From JBBQNJ01 sp038329845 (GTDB lineage: Bacteria; Planctomycetota; Phycisphaerae; Tepidisphaerales; Tepidisphaeraceae): 54,338 nucleotides of DNA. The stretch is from assembly GCA_038329845.1 (NCBI GenBank), contig JBBQNJ010000026.1:1-54338 (forward strand), in the 5' to 3' direction. Below are positions 51,539 to 54,338 of this stretch, in pieces. Numbering within the stretch: the stretch's first letter is position 1; the number at the start of each line of letters is the position of its first letter. The notes beneath the pieces were generated by a model, which was not told the origin of the DNA, did no database searches, and saw only the letters and a list, made by a program, of their open reading frames with translations. The position numbers and the translations under genes are program-made.

Positions 51539-52549
51539 CTACTGGCCGTTGAAACTGGTTAAATCGTCGTAGTCGGTGTTGATGGAGGTGCGATTCTTCT
51601 TGGCGTTCGCCGCCGAGATCGGCGTGGTGCCGTTGCCCGAGACGATCGAGCCGGGGCCAAAGTTCTTGTCATCCCCGGCCGTCCAAAGGATGTACGGATC
51701 GCTGGTGGCGGGGGTTTCGTCGGGATCGATCGCGCCGTTGTCGTTGTAATCGCCCAGCGCCGCCCGCATCTCAGCCCGCGCTGTGTTGTCGGTAGTGTCG
51801 AAGATCGCCTTGGCCTGACGAAGGTCATACAGCGCGCTGGAACCAAGGGCGGCGTACCCTCCGACGGCATGAATGTTCGGCGGGGTGCGATTGGCGACAA
51901 GGTAGAGGATCACCATCCCGGCGCGATCGCGCAGGTACATTCCATCCACCGCGAAAAAGTCCGGCCGGATGTATGGACCGTAGACCTGGCCCTGGGTTCC
52001 GCGTTTGCGATGGCCCGGCCCATCGGCACCGTCGAACCACCAGACTTCGGCCCAGTAGGTCGTGCTGGTCAGTGCCGGTGGCGTGGTGGGCGATCCCATC
52101 ACCGCAACGTAAGTCTTGGCGCCCGGCGTGTCGGGAGTCGCCTGATCGCAGACGACCTCTCCGGTAGCGTAATTTTGACCCGATACGAATTGCGGCGGAT
52201 TGGGGTTGGACGTGGGCGCTGCGTCGCCCGGGCCGATCATTGCCTTGCAGAGGATCATCGCGCCGGAATTCGGGACCGCCGAGTCAGGACGCGGATAATC
52301 GCCAAAGTCGGCCTTGTAGGCTTCCAGTCCGGTGGCGATTACCTGCAAATCGGCGGCCTGTCGGGTTCGAAACGCCGCCCGGCGGGCTCGCTGGACCGAC
52401 GGGACCAAGATTCCCAGCAGCAATACGATGATCCCCATCACCACGAGCAATTCGACCAGCGAAAAGCCGGTCAAATCGCGGCGGCGCGATGCGCCCAAGG
52501 CCCGCACGCCGGCGTCAGTGCTTCGGGTTGCCGAAGTTGCAGATGTCAT
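51539..52549 (-). CDS. pseudopilin, large (GspG/GspK-like)
   Basis: A 336-residue protein with leader up to LTG and FSLVELLVVMGIIVLLLGIL (E at +5 of the mature protein). A long soluble domain follows with GLEAYKADFGDYPRPDS near the helix end, YWAEVWWFDGADGPGHRKRG and a dinucleotide-rich C-terminus with DYNDNGAIDPDE, a calcium-loop-like sequence, and PYILWTAGDDKNFGPGS. ATG 52549 overlaps the 3' end of the upstream pseudopilin gene by 35 bases; TTG 52561 is an alternative. Confidence 0.85.
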   Translation of the reverse strand: MTSATSATRSTDAGVRALGASRRRDLTGFSLVELLVVMGIIVLLLGILVPSVQRARRAAFRTRQAADLQVIATGLEAYKADFGDYPRPDSAVPNSGAMILCKAMIGPGDAAPTSNPNPPQFVSGQNYATGEVVCDQATPDTPGAKTYVAVMGSPTTPPALTSTTYWAEVWWFDGADGPGHRKRGTQGQVYGPYIRPDFFAVDGMYLRDRAGMVILYLVANRTPPNIHAVGGYAALGSSALYDLRQAKAIFDTTDNTARAEMRAALGDYNDNGAIDPDETPATSDPYILWTAGDDKNFGPGSIVSGNGTTPISAANAKKNRTSINTDYDDLTSFNGQ

Positions 52550-53354
52550 CGTTGGTTCCAAAAAGACGGTCCGGACCGGCGCTGATCAGCATGTATCCAT
52601 CCTTCTGACGCGGCTGACCGGCAAGGTCGGGGTTGGTCAGATACGCCGCCGCCGAAGCGAAATCTTTGCCACCGCCGAACGCCTGGGTCAAATTGAGATA
52701 CGGCGTGAGATGATTCTCATTGTACTGCGCCGTGTTGTTCCCGCTGTCGGAGACGCCGGTATTCCCGGGTATCGCCCGTAGATACAGCACGGGCAACGGC
52801 TCGGGATAGCGATCAACGAACTCGGGGATGTCCGACCCCAAGCCGTTGAGCTTGTTGGTCCCCGGCAAGGTGACGATCTCGTAACTGCTGGACAGGTCGC
52901 TGGTGTTCAGGACGAAAAACGGCTTGTAGCGCTTGGACGTGGCGGCGAGGAAGTTCAATGCTTTGGGTCCCTGTCCCACCTGCTGGACATCATAGGTGAA
53001 GCTGGTGACCGAACCGCCTGAGGCGACGAAATCGAGTCCGCCGACGAGGGCCAGCACGAGACTTTCCGACTGGGTGACCGCCCCGCCGGCACCGCTGAGC
53101 GACACGCCGCCGAGGGCCGGGGTGGTGCCAATTTGTGCATTGCCGAAGGGTCCGGGATAGGCGCGGAACTCGGCGTAATAGGATTCGATGGCGCTGGCCA
53201 GGCGGGAGATGGTCTGCTTGCTGTCTGCCGCATGGGCCGCGGAGCGCACCCGCGAGACCACGGGGATCAGCAGCCCGATCAACAGTGTGATGATGAAAAT
53301 CACCACGAGCAATTCGATCAAGGTAAAGCCGGGATTCGCGGTCCGTCGTCTCAT
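52515..53354 (-). CDS. pseudopilin (GspG-like)
   Basis: A 279-residue protein: leader MRRRTANPG, then FTLIELLVVIFIITLLIGLL, then the helix SAAHAADSKQTISRLASAIESYYAEFRAYPGP. The C-terminal loop QKDGYMLISAGPDRLFGTND parallels the other two pseudopilins and probably binds calcium. GAGGA six bases before ATG 53354 supports the start. It is the first pseudopilin gene, 113 bases after the platform-protein stop. Confidence 0.88.
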   Translation of the reverse strand: MRRRTANPGFTLIELLVVIFIITLLIGLLIPVVSRVRSAAHAADSKQTISRLASAIESYYAEFRAYPGPFGNAQIGTTPALGGVSLSGAGGAVTQSESLVLALVGGLDFVASGGSVTSFTYDVQQVGQGPKALNFLAATSKRYKPFFVLNTSDLSSSYEIVTLPGTNKLNGLGSDIPEFVDRYPEPLPVLYLRAIPGNTGVSDSGNNTAQYNENHLTPYLNLTQAFGGGKDFASAAAYLTNPDLAGQPRQKDGYMLISAGPDRLFGTNDDICNFGNPKH

Positions 53355-53378
53355 GGTGTTCCTCAATCAACATTGTCC

Positions 53379-53436
53379 GGTGGGGTTCATCCCCACCATG
53401 GGTCGGCCCGCGGGAACAAAAGCCGTGGGGATGAAC
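53379..53436 (-). promoter_or_regulatory. competing hairpins between platform-protein and pseudopilin genes
   Basis: GGTGGGG-TTCAT-CCCCACC (53379-53397) is a perfect seven-pair hairpin. GTTCATCCCCAC (53385-53396) can instead pair perfectly over 12 bases with GTGGGGATGAAC (53425-53436). The two folds exclude each other. They lie in the 113-base gap of the minus-strand operon, upstream of the first pseudopilin's ribosome site. Confidence 0.5.
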
Positions 53437-53467
53437 TTTACCCTACACCCTCCGTCCCCTTCCCATC

Positions 53468-54338
53468 TCACTTTTGCCCGCTGACAGCCGAAATCAGCGA
53501 GATCATCGGGGCGAACAGCGCGATCACGATAAACCCGACGATCAGGCCCAGGATGACCACCATCACCGGCTCGAGAATGCTGATCAGCGAGCCGACCAGC
53601 ACGTCCACGTCGCTGTCGTAGTTGTCGGCCACTTTCATCAACATCTTGTCCAGATCGCCGGTCTCCTCGCCCACGTCGATCATGTTGACCACGATCGCGT
53701 CGCAGACCTTGGTCGCCCGCAGCGGGTCCGCCATGCTTTCGCCTTCGCGGATCGCATCATGCACTTTCACCAAGGCCCGCGAGTACACCTCGTTGCCGGC
53801 GGTTTCCTTGGTGATATTGATCGCATCAAGAATCGGCACACCGGCGGAGATCAGCGTTCCCAGCGTGCGGGTGAATCGCGCGATCGAACTTTTCGACATG
53901 ATTCCGCCGAGGATGGGGATCTTCAACTTGATCGCGTCCACGGCGTACTTGCCCCCTTCGCTCATGCGGATCAGCTTGATCAACAGCATAAAAATAATGG
54001 GGAAACAGAGTACATAGGCCCAGCCGTATTCGTTAGCGAACCAGCGCGAGACCGCCAGTAGCACCTTGGTGATGCCCGGCAGTTCGGTCTTGAAGTCGAT
54101 GAAAATCTGCTCGAACTTGGGAATCACGAAGACCATGATCATCGACACGATGGCCACGGCGATGCTGATGACCACCGCGGGGTAGATCATCGCCCCGATG
54201 ACCTTCTTTTTGAGCTTGGCCGCCTTTTCCATGAAGTCGGCCAGGCGGTTGAGGATCAGGTCCAGCACGCCGCCGGCCTCCCCGGCGTTGATCATGTTGA
54301 CGTACAGCTTGTCGAACGCCTTGGGATACTTGGCCATG
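53468..54338 (-). CDS. type II secretion/type IV pilus inner-membrane platform protein (GspF/PilC), partial
   Basis: The visible 289 residues cover the second half of the family: YVNMINAGEAGGVLDLILNR (mid-protein GE-x-G motif), a long helix, two membrane segments (about 47-70 and 106-124), then the second repeat ARFTRTLGTLISAGVPILDA with VVNMIDVGEETGDLDKMLMK and a final membrane helix (VMVVILGLIVGFIVIALFAP). The ATG at the window edge is an internal Met; the N-terminal cytoplasmic domain lies beyond base 54338. It organises the assembly ATPase and pseudopilins encoded next to it. Confidence 0.92.
   Translation of the reverse strand, partial: MAKYPKAFDKLYVNMINAGEAGGVLDLILNRLADFMEKAAKLKKKVIGAMIYPAVVISIAVAIVSMIMVFVIPKFEQIFIDFKTELPGITKVLLAVSRWFANEYGWAYVLCFPIIFMLLIKLIRMSEGGKYAVDAIKLKIPILGGIMSKSSIARFTRTLGTLISAGVPILDAINITKETAGNEVYSRALVKVHDAIREGESMADPLRATKVCDAIVVNMIDVGEETGDLDKMLMKVADNYDSDVDVLVGSLISILEPVMVVILGLIVGFIVIALFAPMISLISAVSGQK

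Overview
The window reads as a chromosome segment of a GC-rich planctomycete, most likely of the Phycisphaerae/Tepidisphaera-Humisphaera type. The evidence is indirect: exported proteins with the planctomycetal N-terminal signature (LETLEDRTL at 12.2 kb, EAMEPRVLLSG at 30.7 kb, LEALESRMMLDG at 32.7 kb), a PEP-CTERM-tailed phosphatase, paired bactofilins, pseudopilins with GFTLIELL-type leaders, and short palindromic intergenic repeats. No species can be named from the sequence alone.

Layout. 0-2.8 kb (minus strand): a 5'-truncated MscS-type channel at the edge, then a bactofilin, zinc-ribbon bactofilin and glycerol-1-phosphate dehydrogenase operon. 3.4-8 kb (plus): a carbohydrate cluster with a glucarate-dehydratase-like enolase-superfamily enzyme, GH10 xylanase, a UroD-family stump, a GH113-like hydrolase and an SDR. 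8.4-14.7 kb: a 24-residue very basic ORF with an excellent ribosome site, an orphan LivF-type ATPase, a PEP-CTERM phosphodiesterase, an aldo/keto reductase and a large RTX/PKD/beta-helix surface protein. 14.8-18.8 kb: two membrane proteins with overlapping reading frames and an O-antigen-ligase-like polymerase with a TPR tail.

18.8-22.2 kb is the most unusual part. mraZ lies away from any rsmH/fts genes, behind repeated MraZ-box-like sites and a perfect DnaA box. About 1 kb without a convincing ORF follows, packed with strong hairpins and ending (first part) in an intrinsic terminator: a candidate structured RNA. Next come scpA and, translationally coupled to it, an E2 ubiquitin-conjugating-enzyme-like protein.

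22.4-31.2 kb: a DUF6807 protein whose stop codon is the anticodon of an overlapping tRNA-Leu(UAA), a glycosyltransferase, HicAB, a GH95-like hydrolase, and a decayed surface alpha/beta-hydrolase gene lying between two inverted copies of a 108-bp terminal-inverted-repeat element. 31.2-40.5 kb: housekeeping genes (sucC, panD, pcrA, argJ, folD with its cyclohydrolase lysine replaced) and a cyclophilin-repeat surface protein. A 103-bp MITE with 9-bp target duplication sits inside the pcrA/argJ terminator palindrome. 40.6-49.5 kb: one 8.9-kb cyclic beta-1,2-glucan synthase gene. 49.5-54.3 kb (minus): nth, a DUF4149 membrane protein, three pseudopilins and a GspF/PilC platform protein running off the end.

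Coordinates were read by eye; start sites are judged from ribosome-binding sites and family alignment from memory, with no database search.
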